This document shows, one piece after another, positions 1-11,100 of a stretch of 64,000 nt of DNA; the stretch's first letter is position 1; every line of letters begins with the position of its first letter. The position numbers and the translations under genes were made by a program. Where the stretch lies: positions 4,479,185-4,543,184 of the forward strand of contig OX459097.1 in assembly GCA_949775045.1 (NCBI GenBank), given 5' to 3'. Under the pieces are notes generated by a model. It made no database searches. It was not told the origin of the DNA and saw only the letters and a list, made by a program, of their open reading frames with translations. This DNA is from Metridium senile (Eukaryota > Cnidaria > Anthozoa > Actiniaria > Metridiidae).

Positions 1-260
1 TCGTCATCACCCCCTTATTCATTATCACTATCATGTCCATTACCATCTTCTGTATGATAATCATTGTTATCATCATCATCATCATCATCGTCCTTACATG
101 CATAGTCCGTACGATGTAATTTTGCTCTTTTGTCGTAATCATATTTACCATCATCACCCCCTTATTCATCATCACTACATTGTTATCATCTCATGTCATT
201 ACCATATTTGTCGTCAGTATCGTGCATTCAAAACCGTGTAGATTCTCAGTATATATCTCA
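1..260. repeat. degenerate TCATCA/TTATCATC-rich low-complexity tract
   Basis: The tract consists of imperfect TCA, TTATCA and CATCACC runs with no convincing open reading frame or splice-bounded exon. Similar pyrimidine-rich ATC tracts occur in introns of the factor B-like genes further right (about 9300-9640 and 14040-14140). It lies in what should be an intron or upstream part of the decarboxylase gene. Confidence 0.5.
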
Positions 261-295
261 CTAATGACATTTTTCTTATTTTACAGGTGTTGTTT

Positions 296-615
296 CTGAT
301 TTTAGGGTAAGACCATCCTCGGGAACCGAGGAGTAATTAATCTTCTGTCGCTCGATTCTCGCTCCAAGAAAAAATACCCCTAGGAACGTAGTCTGTTGGA
401 GCTTGTTCCGGAAAGCAAAATTCAGCTCTTTTCTGATTGGTCGACCCGCTGAGGTCGACCAATAAAAATCAAGATAACCATTCAAAGGAAGTCGTTAAAT
501 AATTTTGAATTTTGACTTCCGGAGCAAGCTCCAACAGACTACGTTACAGGGGAATTTTTTCTGGGAGCGAGAAACGAACGACAAAAGATTACCCCTGGGT
601 TCCCGAGAATGGGGT
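296..615. repeat. foldback (inverted-repeat) element
   Basis: Two arms of about 100 bp are inverted copies of each other. The left arm runs from the TCGGGAACC motif near 318 to GCTTGTTCCGGAA near 415. The right arm runs from TTCCGGAGCAAGCTCC near 519 back to GGTTCCCGAGAATGGGG near 615. The spacer contains a second small palindrome, GGTCGACC...GGTCGACC, around 441-462. This is typical of a MITE-like foldback. Target duplications are not clear. Confidence 0.65.
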
Positions 616-879
616 AAGACGTTATCTGTATTTTATGTGGTGATGTATTTTCCACTGAATATATATAACTCAGAAAATCATTATGATTTCTCCATTCTCC
701 TACCCTTAGCTCTAAGGCTCTGGGAAACCCTATAATTTCAAGTGATCTGATTTGCTGCGCTGTATAAAAATTGGGTATAAAGACTAGGTATAAAGACCGA
801 ATCGAAATATAGCGTCCACTATTAATAACTATTGTTTTTGACTGGCTAGCCTAGTGTTCATGTTGAAATACAAAGGAGT
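616..879. other. no recognisable feature
   Basis: AT-rich intronic or intergenic sequence between two repeats. I see no exon with conserved content here. Confidence 0.4.
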
Positions 880-1135
880 TTTCACATGTATGAAAAAACA
901 ATGGGTGACATAGGTGGCCTAGCGGGTTCGAGTCCCGGCTCGAGCATGGATTATATGTGAGATGTGAGTTGAGTTTGTTTGATGTGTGTATGTTCTTCTC
1001 TCCTTTTTTCTCCGGGTTATCCGGTTTTCCTCCCTCCGCAAAAATGAACGTGTGAGCTGAATTGTGTGCAAAATAATTAAACGTAGAGGTAGTGAGTGTG
1101 TGTCTGAGTCTCCCCCATTTGTAGGGCACACGTGT
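880..1135 (+). repeat. possible tRNA-derived SINE
   Basis: A good RNA polymerase III B-box-like segment, GGGTTCGAGTCCCGG, lies at about 925-939, preceded by GTGGCCTAGC, which resembles part of a tRNA. The 5' half does not fold into a convincing tRNA cloverleaf, so a SINE or tRNA pseudogene is more likely than a functional tRNA. The downstream ~190 bp would be the SINE body. Confidence 0.3.
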
Positions 1136-1302
1136 CCAGTCTAGAAGAATTGAGACGTTAAAGAAGTGATGTATTGTTATTTATTTTTAGTTATTAAAAC
1201 TGGACGCCATATTTCAATTCGGTGTATTCAACGGGCTGTAGTCAAATTCTAAAGAATATATAACACGCTATCCAGACTGAGGTTGATCGACACAAACACT
1301 GC

Positions 1303-1854
1303 AAAGGCCGGTTTACACGGTACAACTTTTCCCTACAACTGTCACACGCAACTTGCTTACGCCACCCTTACAACACGAATTGCTTCGTGTAAATCAAACC
1401 TACAACTTGCTTACAACTGTTGTGTACGGCAAGAAAAAAGTTGTAGGATTTTAAAACATGTTTTAAAATGCTACGACAATCGTAGCCGTCGTAGCCAAAT
1501 ATGGTAAAAAGTGACGTATCATGTAACAAAACTTCTTTGTGGGGTACCCTGGAGTGTTTTTGCACAAAATGGCGGTTAAAAACAAAGCTGCCGGTTGTGC
1601 TGATATTTCGACGAAAAAGAAAGGGAAAAGAGTCAGAAAAATATCATTCTTTACTACCGAAAGAGCAAGGAACCATTACCTTTCTAATGCTCATATAAAA
1701 ATTATTTTAAGAAAAAAATTAAGGCTGGCTTCACTCGAAATCGTACGAGACTTTTCCGTGTGTTGTGCGACAAGTTGTGCATGTGTAAATCAGCAGTAAG
1801 TCAAGTTGCATGCGATAGACTTAGGCGAAAATCGTGGCGTGTAAATCGGCCTTA
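1303..1854. mobile_element. MITE-like insertion, inverted ends AAGGCCGRTTTACACG
   Basis: The left end AAGGCCGGTTTACACGG near 1304 is matched in inverted orientation by CGTGTAAATCGGCCTTAA at 1837-1854. Internal motifs such as CAACTTGC and GTGTAAATC recur on both strands. It lies just 5' of a decarboxylase exon, inside the inferred intron. The open frames within it show no domain and look incidental. Confidence 0.5.
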
Positions 1855-1888
1855 AGGCTCTATTGTCTCTGTTGGTTTTATATTTCAG

Positions 1889-4800
1889 AAATGGCAGATT
1901 CCTCTTGGCGGACGGTTTCGATCGTTAAAACTATGGTTTGTATTACGTACTTACGGAGCAGAAGGATTACAAGATCATGTCAGAAAGGTACATAAGTCAC
2001 TTGTCTATAATTAGTAATGTGTGCTGTGCTTTTCTGTTCTTTTGACATCCCAAGCGGGTTACATTTCTGCATTTCTGGCAACCACTTCACGGAAGCAAAA
2101 CCAACAACAACAATAATAATGACAACAGCAGCAACAACAACAGCAACAACAACTGACGACGATATTAAGGCAACAACAACAACAATGACAACAACAAGAT
2201 CGTAAGTAATAAGTAGCATATATGAGCGGCCGATCTGATTGCAATAGTTAGACATTGTAAAAAAGTGATCGATTCAGTAGATTTTATAAATAAATGAAGC
2301 GGGGAAAAAACATATTTTTTAATCACCGTGAGCCGTTACATCATGTCGAAGAGATACCTGTGAGCAACGTACGAAAAACAAGAGGAAAAAGTTGTCAAAC
2401 ATGCCAACATTTGGTATCACAAGAAGCTCACACTCGGTTCATGGCGGTAAAAGAAACACCAAGGCGATCAAAACAACGCTACGCATTCTGGGAGGATCCA
2501 AAAATCACCCTTCCATAGTCCCCAGCGGAAAAAATAAATTCGTCACCAGTCTCCTAAGAAATACGCACGTCCAATATGGCGACTGATAGTCAGCCGATGA
2601 TCGATTTCGAGACCGTTTATGCCAGGCGTGAATATACATCAGCGAGTCGAAGCCGGACGAACCGTTGTACATCTCATTAACAAATCGAAGTCAGTTTTCT
2701 ATGGGTCTGTACTGTAATCGACAATTAAAAATTACAAAATTACGTCACAAATGATCAAAACTCAAGTGGAACCTCGAGCGCAGCGAGGGGTTTCACTGCA
2801 AAGTTTTGATCATTTGTGACGTAATTTTGATTGTCGATTACAGTACAGACCCATAGAAAACTGACTTCGATTTGTTTTTTACCATCAATAAGCGAAAAAC
2901 AACTAAAAGAAGTTTGAAGAAAACCGTTTTATCCGCTCGCGCACGGATGTCGTGAGCACAAGCAGGTCTGGACTGTAATCGACAATGGCTCTCAGCCAAT
3001 CAGCGCGCAAGAAATTTACAAGCTATGGTAAAATACAGATCGGACGCGAATATTGCGGTATAGTACTTATAAAAGTCCAACATTAGTCTTTTCATATTTT
3101 ACTAAAATTGTAAGATAAAAGTAAATCTGGCCGAGAAAATTCCTTTGAAACTTCAGAACGAAATCTGTATGAGATTTACAGAAATTGTTACGGACGTGAT
3201 TTCTTTCGTAAAATTCTCATTAATTATTCATTAATTTTATAATGGCTGGACATTTTGGGCTGTTAATCTAATTATGTCACTTCAGTCACCCATCCGAGCG
3301 CGGCAAATTTGAATCACTCGTCGAAAATTACAAAGAAAATGGCCGAAAAACACGAAATGCCGGTCAGTTTTTAGATCTAAACTTTGTTATTCTCTGCAAA
3401 TTCGACCTATTACCAGCCGATTATAGAAGAGGAGATATTTTTCGACTGAAAACTATCTTTGGTTTTTATTAGTGATAAATATTGAGGTTGGAAATCAAGT
3501 ATCAATTTAGGCCGTATAATTCCGATTTCTAGTATGGAGAATATATTTTTGCCAATATTTTGAATAGAAACTTTTCTATTACCAGCGGCGAATGGTTTAT
3601 TGATGCCTTAATTCAGAAAAGAGCGACAATATTGTCGATTTTACCGTATATAAGATGTTGGAAATTCAGCTGCAAAATATAATTACGAGAAAAGTACTCA
3701 TTAGTATTCATTTTCACTCATTTTGATTCAAGTTCAAATCTGCCGCGTTATATTAGCTCCGCCTTCTCCGTTACACTTGGGAATAATGCTTTTAATGCTC
3801 GGCTTACGAAGATTTCACGACAAAAAATGCGAAGCAAAGTCAATAGTTTGGATGAGTTCGGACTAAGTCGCTATTAAATATTAATTTTGTCAATTTTCTT
3901 TTTAAATTAACACACTTTGATTTTAGGTTCGACTTCCTAAGAACAAACTGGTGTGTTTATTTGGATATCTTGCTATATCTATTTGCTATATCTAGCTTCG
4001 ATTCCAAGAATGTCATATAGCTTTCGGGTTTTGGGAAAAGATCGTGTTTTGGGCTTCCTGTGTTGAACGGGCGAGCAAAAAGGAAGCGAAGGGGGTGGCT
4101 AAGCTCCATATTTCATTTTCATATCCTAAACTCTCCAAAAAGCAAAAAGAAAGCCTGCACTGCACTGCATCCTGGGAAAGGAACGTTGCGCGATGACACA
4201 CAGTTAATTGAAACTAACATGGCCAAACAAAGCTATGTAGAAATATTGACAAGTTGTTTCATTTTGTAGCATTTACAGCGGACGAAACTATTTGAAAGTT
4301 TAGTGGAGCAGGATGATCGTTTTGAATTCTGGCCAAGAAAACCTAACCTTGGACTGGTGTGTTTTAGACTAAAGGTAGGTATAAACATTCTTCTAAAATA
4401 ACTGTCAGGAATCCCGCATTCTAATTGGTTAATGAGAACACACAGCATGCCTGCTTCTATTTTATACGTCAATAGGTATTTTATAAATCAAATAGAAAAC
4501 TTTCTAGCTGTGAGCAGAACAAACAAACAAACAAACAAACAAACAAACAAACAAACAAACAAACAAACAAACAAACAAACAAACAAACAAACAAACAAAC
4601 AAACAAACAAACAAACAAACAAACAAACAAACAAACAAACAAACAAACAAACAAACAAACAAACAAACAAACAAACAAACACACTTTTCTCGTGTTCTGA
4701 CGATCCCCGCGTGTGCTTTATAACTGCACTACGTTTTTTCTATTGCTTTGTTAGTTAATAGAACGTTTTCGTATAACCCATTTTTAAATGCAAATGGGAA

Positions 4801-5307
4801 TATGTATAAAATAACATTCTAATGAGGTGTGCGTGATACAAAATATGATTGACAACGAACACATTTAGTATAGATTTCCTTGAAACCACTATTATCAATG
4901 TTTACCACAGTCGCTTGTGGCTCAAGGAAAAAAAATGAAAGCAAATAGCTACACGCACATCTCATTAGCATATTATTTCACACATATGCTCATTTGCATT
5001 TTAAAAGTGGGTTATACGAAAAACTCTAATAAGGAAAAACTAAGTATCTTTCGGAAAGAAAGCTTGCTTGGTTCCCAAGAAAGCATTTTAAACAATTTCC
5101 ATTTCTTCCTTTCAGGATTCAGAGGATCAGCTGACCAAGGTTCTAGCAGACAATATTAATAGTTGTGGGCTAGTTTGCTTAACTGCAGTTTTGTTTAAAA
5201 ACAAAACAATTATACGATTTCATGGGGGAATCAGTGCCGAAGAAAACCAGATTCGTGAGACATGGAGTATGATCCAGAATGAAACCGACAAATTACTAAA
5301 TCAATGA
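1889..5307 (+). CDS. aromatic-L-amino-acid decarboxylase-like, C-terminal three exons (partial)
   Basis: This is the 3' end of a group II pyridoxal-phosphate decarboxylase, the family that converts Dopa, tyrosine, tryptophan or histidine into amines in the cytosol. Three phase-0 exons join cleanly. Exon 1889-1987 encodes [20 protein letters not shown] followed by [12 protein letters not shown], a signature of this family just after the PLP-lysine region. Exon 4270-4374 encodes [20 protein letters not shown], continuing to LGLVCFRLK. Exon 5116-5307 starts [16 protein letters not shown], contains IIRFHGG...ENQIRETW, and ends LLNQ-stop. Flanking acceptors (TTTCAG, TTTGTAG, TTTCAG) and donors (GTACAT, GTAGGT) are canonical. 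For exon 2 the acceptor at 4269 was preferred over the one at 4279 because it restores the family spacing. The catalytic lysine and N-terminal exons are not in the window and must lie to the left. The substrate cannot be told from the C-terminus. The gene runs tail-to-tail toward the factor B-like cluster. Confidence 0.85.
2100..2203. repeat. CAA/CAG-rich trinucleotide microsatellite
   Basis: Imperfect runs of AACAACAAC, CAGCAACAAC and ACAATGACAAC lie within the first visible intron of the decarboxylase gene. Poly-Thr and poly-Val frames across it are artefacts of the repeat. Confidence 0.85.
2680..2875. repeat. foldback hairpin with GCGCAGC tip, family 1
   Basis: The two arms of about 80 bp are near-perfect inverted copies. 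They begin ACAAATCGAAGTCAG at 2680 and end CTGACTTCGATTTGT at 2875. The tip, around 2773-2790, is the short palindrome CCTCGAGCGCAGCGAGG. A partial extra copy of the arm (GGTCTGGACTGTAATCGACAATGG) lies about 100 bp downstream at 2966-2989, next to AGCCAATCAGCGCGC. A second member of the family is at 23414-23598. Confidence 0.8.
2990..4269. other. decarboxylase intron, no further gene seen
   Basis: AT-rich intron sequence with no exon-like segment. The open frames at about 4013-4269 on either strand show no family features, and the true exon begins at 4270. Confidence 0.5.
4519..4680. repeat. (AAAC)n microsatellite, about 40 units
   Basis: An uninterrupted CAAA/AAAC tetranucleotide array of about 160 bp in the last intron of the decarboxylase gene. 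The long NKQT and CLFV frames that cross it are products of the repeat, not proteins. Confidence 0.97.
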
Positions 5308-5454
5308 AAGTTATAAAAAACCCTCTGCTTTTTACTTTTTCTTTCTTTTCTCTAAGCTCCTTGCGGAGCATGAGGCGAGCAACAATTCCCTCCACTTTGG
5401 CCTATCAGCTGTTTTTACTTTTTACTTACTTTATAACTATTTTATGCTTTGATG

Positions 5455-5460
5455 AATAAA
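5455..5460 (+). terminator. polyadenylation signal AATAAA of the decarboxylase-like gene
   Basis: AATAAA occurs about 150 bp after the stop codon, in GATGAATAAAGAATTG. It is the first canonical poly(A) signal on the + strand after the last exon. Confidence 0.6.
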
Positions 5461-6054
5461 GAATTGAATTGAAGCCCACATAACGTACGGAATTAGATTA
5501 GGTAAATAACAATTCTCAAAGAAAGCACACTAAAAGTTATATTTATTAATTTTTACGTTTTCTTGTCATTGTGCCCATGAAGAAACACCTATTAATTACA
5601 CCTACTAATTAACAGATAATTATTCCTGTTTTGCTTAAAATTCCATTAAAAAAATAAGTATACGTGTTGCACATTTATTTACTGAAAACATCGACAAGGC
5701 AGTATGTTGACCGGCTTTATTTTCATGTGTTTGCTTCTTGGAAGACTCTAATTCTGCTCAGTGTTATTGATTTTTTGTTCTTATTTTATGCTTCTTGAAA
5801 AGAAAACTGATTAATTCTGCTGCTAAGTCTATTGTACATTTGCTATTTTCTTTGTTAGAAAGAGCGACGCATGCACTTGTGTACAATATAGAGGGAAAAC
5901 AAAATATTTATAACTATATCAATAGTTTTTATTTAGTGACAGACTTTTTAGTCTATAAAAGACAAGTAAAGTTGTAATGAGGTATTGTTTCCTCTTGCAT
6001 TTGATGTTTGTGGTTGATTCACTAAATAGAAACTGAACTATTACAGTCAAAACA

Positions 6055-6986
6055 TTTAATATGCAAACTTCGTACGCTGACCAAAATTCAAGTTCATTGA
6101 ATCTAAAAGCTCATTGTCTAAAATCGATCATGTGATATCATTGTATTTGAGGACAAATTAAAGCTCTTTTCGTGATTTTATACAGTTTACGTGCACGCTT
6201 CGAGTGCACTATACACAATGGATGTAGAAATTGAATGATAGGTTTAATGTACTTAACGACCAGGAAGTTGAAGAATTTATAAATGGAGCCTTTCCAATTG
6301 CTATCGACCGACAAACACAGTGGGGATTTATAAAGATAAAACAATACAACTGTACATTTGAATAAAAAAAAAACACTTTGTTTTGTAGCATTGTCGATAT
6401 AGCTCTCAACTAATGAATGAAAAGTTAAAAGCGTTAGTAACTTAAACAAAACAAGTAGTGACACTTATCAAAACACAACCTGCACGGCCAATACTTTGCA
6501 GATTTCCCCAGAGTTTGTTGATTTTGGAAATGCTAAGTTTGAAAATTGTAATTTTGTGTTCAATTACTATACAAGGCATATAAAACAAAGGGACGCCTTT
6601 TTTAATAAGATTTGAGCCAGAATAATTCAATTTTTTTCGTATTTTAAGTAAGGAATTATTTATTTCTCTTACTTTTGAATTCCTGTATTCATTAAAATAG
6701 TAATGGCTATTTGAAAATTAAAATACTTTGTGATTCAACACGTTCAAATTCGTAAAAATCAGTCAACATGTCGCGCCCTCTGCTCTTAAAGGGTTAGAAA
6801 CCTCTAGCTCGTGTTTTGTTGACGAATAAATGCACTTGCTGACTGCATAATGAACTCGAAATTTCTCATACTGCACTCGCTGCACTTGGCTCCGCCTCGT
6901 GCAGTATTAAAATTTCTCGTTCATTATACAGTCAGCACGTTTATTTATTCTCCAACAAAACACTCACATCAATTTCTAACCCCTAA
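6055..6986. repeat. dispersed ~0.93-kb repeat ending in a foldback hairpin (copy 1)
   Basis: The segment from AATATGCAAACTTCG to the hairpin at 6788-6986 recurs at 24570-24790 plus 26455-26994. The second copy is split by a LINE fragment and a MITE. The terminal hairpin has arms GGGTTAGAAACC...GTTTTGTTGACGAATAAATGC and the inverted counterpart ending TCTAACCCC. Its tip is GGCTCCGCC at about 6889-6897. The open frames in it share residues between copies but match no family I know. Both copies lie in 3' flanks of factor B-like genes, so they were probably carried by the tandem duplication. Confidence 0.65.
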
Positions 6987-7034
6987 ATACCGCAATCTGT
7001 CAAGTCTTTACGACTATTCAAACTGACTTTCAGC

Positions 7035-8021
7035 ATGCATCGCCAACTATTCTGGACTTCCCGCCAGTCATCGAGGCCAGCGGATACCATGCGTAAAATA
7101 GAAAGTAAACACCGATTCGGGAATCCAAGATAGAATCAAAATCGATTATTCAAAACTAAGTTAAATACGATTCTTTAAGTCAATTTAACACCAAAGGATA
7201 TTGAAGCAACTATCAAACTGTAATTCTGAAACATTTGTGGAGTTCAATGTTATAAAATTGGTCATTTACAAGCGAAAAAACAACGACATGTCGACGATTT
7301 GAGGAAAGCCACAGGGAGCCCAAGCTCACTCAGGCCCGCACTCGATGAAACCCAACTTTCTTACAACGGTTTGCCTTTTCTTTAACAGCTATACCATTAA
7401 ACTCTATTGTAAATAAGAGCTGGGAAAACAAGCTTCATTTTGGTATCAAACATGTCTTAGTTTGCGAAGAATTTCCAAAGTTATCGCATCACAATGTACC
7501 TCTACTTGAAGGAAGGATTGCAAGCATATGGCGTCTTACGAACGTCAATTCAATTTGGAGCTTTTTCAAAGTTAAAAAGGAAAGGTAAAACCTCGTTCCA
7601 TCGACGACAAATTAGCAATGTATGATGTATTTAGTTTATGGAACAGCCACGGTAAATGAGGTTACAAGCATTGATTTTGAAAAATGATGCTATGAATATC
7701 ACACTTTTTGTGTTTTTCTTGCAATCTGAAAATTCCTGAATACAGAGCATGTATGGGAAGAAAACAGAAAACCGTCAACTATCGAAAGAAAAGGTTTCTA
7801 TTCAATTAATAAAGCCATGTTTGGTAAAAATCAAATGCTTTAATGTCATACAATATATTTCCAGTTATGTAAATTGACAAATCCTTACCGAGAATGTTAT
7901 AATTCGAAAAGAACTTTGATCCTCTATACATTTCTTTGTAAAATCTGATAAAATTATCTACCGCTTTTATGTTGCACCGCTGACTTTGTGAGTGGGCGCA
8001 TGGCCGGAATAGTTGGCAATG
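7035..8021. mobile_element. ~1-kb non-autonomous insertion in the 3' flank of copy A
   Basis: Copies B and C read continuously from ...TTTCAGACTACTTTCGGCCAA (34635, 47907), but in copy A this is interrupted after CTTTCAG at 7034 and resumes near 8022 with GATTTTCGGCC. The ends are inverted: CGCCAACTATTCTGGACTTC on the left and CCGGAATAGTTGGCAATGAC on the right. No coding capacity for a transposase is seen. Confidence 0.6.
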
Positions 8022-8069
8022 ACGATTTTCGGCCAAACTAAAATTCTATGTTCACAAGAGAAACGTCCA

Positions 8070-8076
8070 CATTTAT
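8070..8076 (-). terminator. polyadenylation signal AATAAA of factor B-like copy A
   Basis: On the minus strand AATAAA occurs about 105 bp beyond the stop codon of copy A. It is the first canonical signal in the 3' flank. Confidence 0.4.
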
Positions 8077-8181
8077 TCTACTTCAGTTGTAAAGAGATTA
8101 TACTGTACGTTATTTTTTAACTTAATTTTCGATATTTCTAAATATAGTGTTATGTTTTGTCTCTTAATAATCGTTCTCTTT

Positions 8182-11100
8182 TTAATTATCTTGGATTGTT
8201 TTCTTGATCCAATCAACAAACGGTTCCACTCTAGTGTAATATTTATATTCTCCTTTCAATCCGCACACCAATCCCCACGATACTAACCCAGCTGAAACCC
8301 AGCGATGTTCTCCCTCAATTAGTGCTTGTCTGACAAAACTCCCGCCAGAATCTCCCTGACACGTGTCGTTACCACCCATTCCACTTCCAGCACAAAACGT
8401 GACATTATTATTATAATTAAAAGGTGTTTTTGCACATGTTGAGCCGCTTTGGATAGAAAATGCTGAGTGTTGTAGATATTTTGAATTCCTGTTATTTAAT
8501 GGATCTTGACCAGGTCGAAGCACTTGGGTTACACCCCATCCTGCAACATAACCATGCCTGCCAGCTACAATAAGGTCTTCTCCCTTCTTTGGTAGACATA
8601 CGGTTCGTACAAATGGTCCAAGTTTCACTTTCTTAGGTAGTTTAACCAAGGCAATGTCGTTCTCGTATTTTGGATGGTCTTTATAATTTTGGTGGATGTA
8701 GATCGAATCTGCATCAAGATCTACTTGAGCAGGTTCCCTCACTCTTAAATGATCGTCGCCAACTTTAATGGTGTATCTAGAATTGAAGGAATACTGAAAA
8801 CATTATCTCCAAGTTTGTCTGTCTGTCTGTCGATCGGCCTGTCAGTATGTGTTGATGTACTTATTATTGTCTGTCTAGCTGCTGCCTTGTTAACATTTGC
8901 TGTACGTTTTCATGTTGTTGTTTAGGTGTCTGTCTGTATTTTGGTTTACTTACTGGTTTGAAGGTATTACTTGTTGTTCTCGTTTGTTTGTAAATTCATT
9001 TTGGCCGTAGAAGCAATGAGCTACTGTCAGAACCCATTGCCTGTTAATCAGTGCTCCACCGCATATTAACATTAAATTACCTGAGAAATAATTGTAACAT
9101 TCTATTATTCATTTCATAGCATACACGTACACCTAATTGCAATTAGACATTTAGTGGGAAAGGAATTAATTTAAAGTCAGAGGAATATCATTTAATTGCA
9201 AGCTGAACTAGTTCTTTTGTTATTCCTTACTTACTAATTTACTAATGTTATTTTAAAGGGAACATACTTTCGATTAGGTGTATAACGTTAGCATTGATTT
9301 GAGATGAAATGTGGTGAAGATGATGGTGATGATGACAAGGATGAAGATAGAAGGAAATAAGTTATTCATTGTGGAATGTGAAATTAAAAGGATACTTAAT
9401 CAATTGTCTCACGATTGAGGTCGTTGGTAGAAATACCGCGACGTTTTGACTGCAATCTGCTAGTCTTCATCAGGCGATGGTGGATAAGGATGAAGATAAT
9501 AATAATGATGGTGATGATGTTGAAAGTGATAATGTTCATGTTTACAATAATTATGGTTAGGATGATGGTAATGACGGTAAAGCTAATGTCACTGTTGACG
9601 ATGGTGATGACTCTGACGATGGCAATAATGATGAATAAAACATCCAACATACCCTCCCAGTTCCATTTGTATATTCCAACTTGCCACGGCCATGTTCCCC
9701 AACCAGCCTTATTACCTCCAACCATCCTGGCACGAAAGGATGTAGGACTTACTCCACATGGTGAATAATCTAGTATAATGAAATCATTCGAGAAAAAATT
9801 ATGATAAATTGACATAGTTGTTATTGATGGAACCGAGTATATTATTTGCTTGTGTATCCCATGATGTGTATGTAAGCGATAGTTGATGAGAATGGAGGCA
9901 TAAAACATACACTAAATAACGCAATTATATAACAGTTAAAGTGCTTGTCTGTAGCCTCTAGGATTTTGTCTGATTAATTAAAAGCTAAGGACATTGAAGA
10001 AAAATTTCTAAATGGTTTGAGTCTAAAATTTGGATGCTATCTGGGTTATTTTGCCACACGAAGATGGCTAAAAGGCATCATTTTGGCTTGCTGTGGAATT
10101 ATTTCAGATCCGCCAAGTAGACTGCACCGAGGATCTTTTAACGTCATCTCCGTGACTCGTCAAAAAAGACATTATAGTAGAAGCTAAGTATGAACTTTAA
10201 ACGGAAAACTCTGATTTACTAACAATATTTCAATGTATTTTGAATTTCAATGCCTGACCATAGTGTAGAAGTCCATCAAGACAGCCATAGATTGCATTTA
10301 ATACTCCACTTAATACTCCATTAAACACACTAAATACACTACACAATTCTTACCGATTTTAAAATTAACAGCACTCTTAACAGCTCTCAGAAGATGCTCA
10401 TATTTTTCGACTACAAGGACATGTTCATGTTCAGGCTCAGATGCAATTGACATCAACCCCCATCTTCTGAGTTTGTTACCCACTCCAACAGCATATATTC
10501 CAAAGCCTTCCTTGTCACGAAGATGAGCAGCAGACATTCGTGGTCTGTCACGAAAATTAAAGCGTCCGTCAGTAAATAAGAACAAAGTTTTTTGGCTTTT
10601 TGGACGAGTGTATGGTACGACTGTCCTTATTACCATGTCAAACACAAGACGTAAAGCTGTTTCACAGTCACCACCACTACTTCTTATCTTTCCTAGTTTT
10701 CTCATTACTTTTGCAGCTGTATCTGCTGATGCGTCACCAAGATTGAATTCCAGATTAGGACTGGTGCCGTATGTTAACGCAGCAACATGGATGTTACCAG
10801 GTCTATAAGAAAAAATATAAATATATATATATGATCTAACTAAAATATTTTTACTTTATGGTTATTTTTGTAGAATAAAATTAATAATAATTCGATCATA
10901 ATTTAGCAAATAAATTACAGTCATTACAAACTTCGAATAAGGCCTAGAAGCTAGTAATGGCACCATTACGTGAGCAAACCGTATTTTTCAAGGTTTTCTG
11001 TGGTGCGAAGCCCTTTTATGAGGCGTGCTGTACATTTATCCACCAATAAAAGATCGATATATTTTATGCCGTATATGTAACCAAGTTAAATACCTCCACG

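Noticed and set aside
880..960. A functional tRNA gene at the GGTTCGAGTCC motif
   Set aside because: No paired acceptor stem or D-arm could be found; only the B-box half is present.
1980..2255. Poly-Thr and poly-Val open frames
   Set aside because: Trinucleotide microsatellite in an intron of the decarboxylase-like gene.
4432..4758. Long NKQT-repeat and CLFV-repeat open frames
   Set aside because: They exist only because a tetranucleotide repeat has no stops in those frames. No splice or domain evidence supports them.
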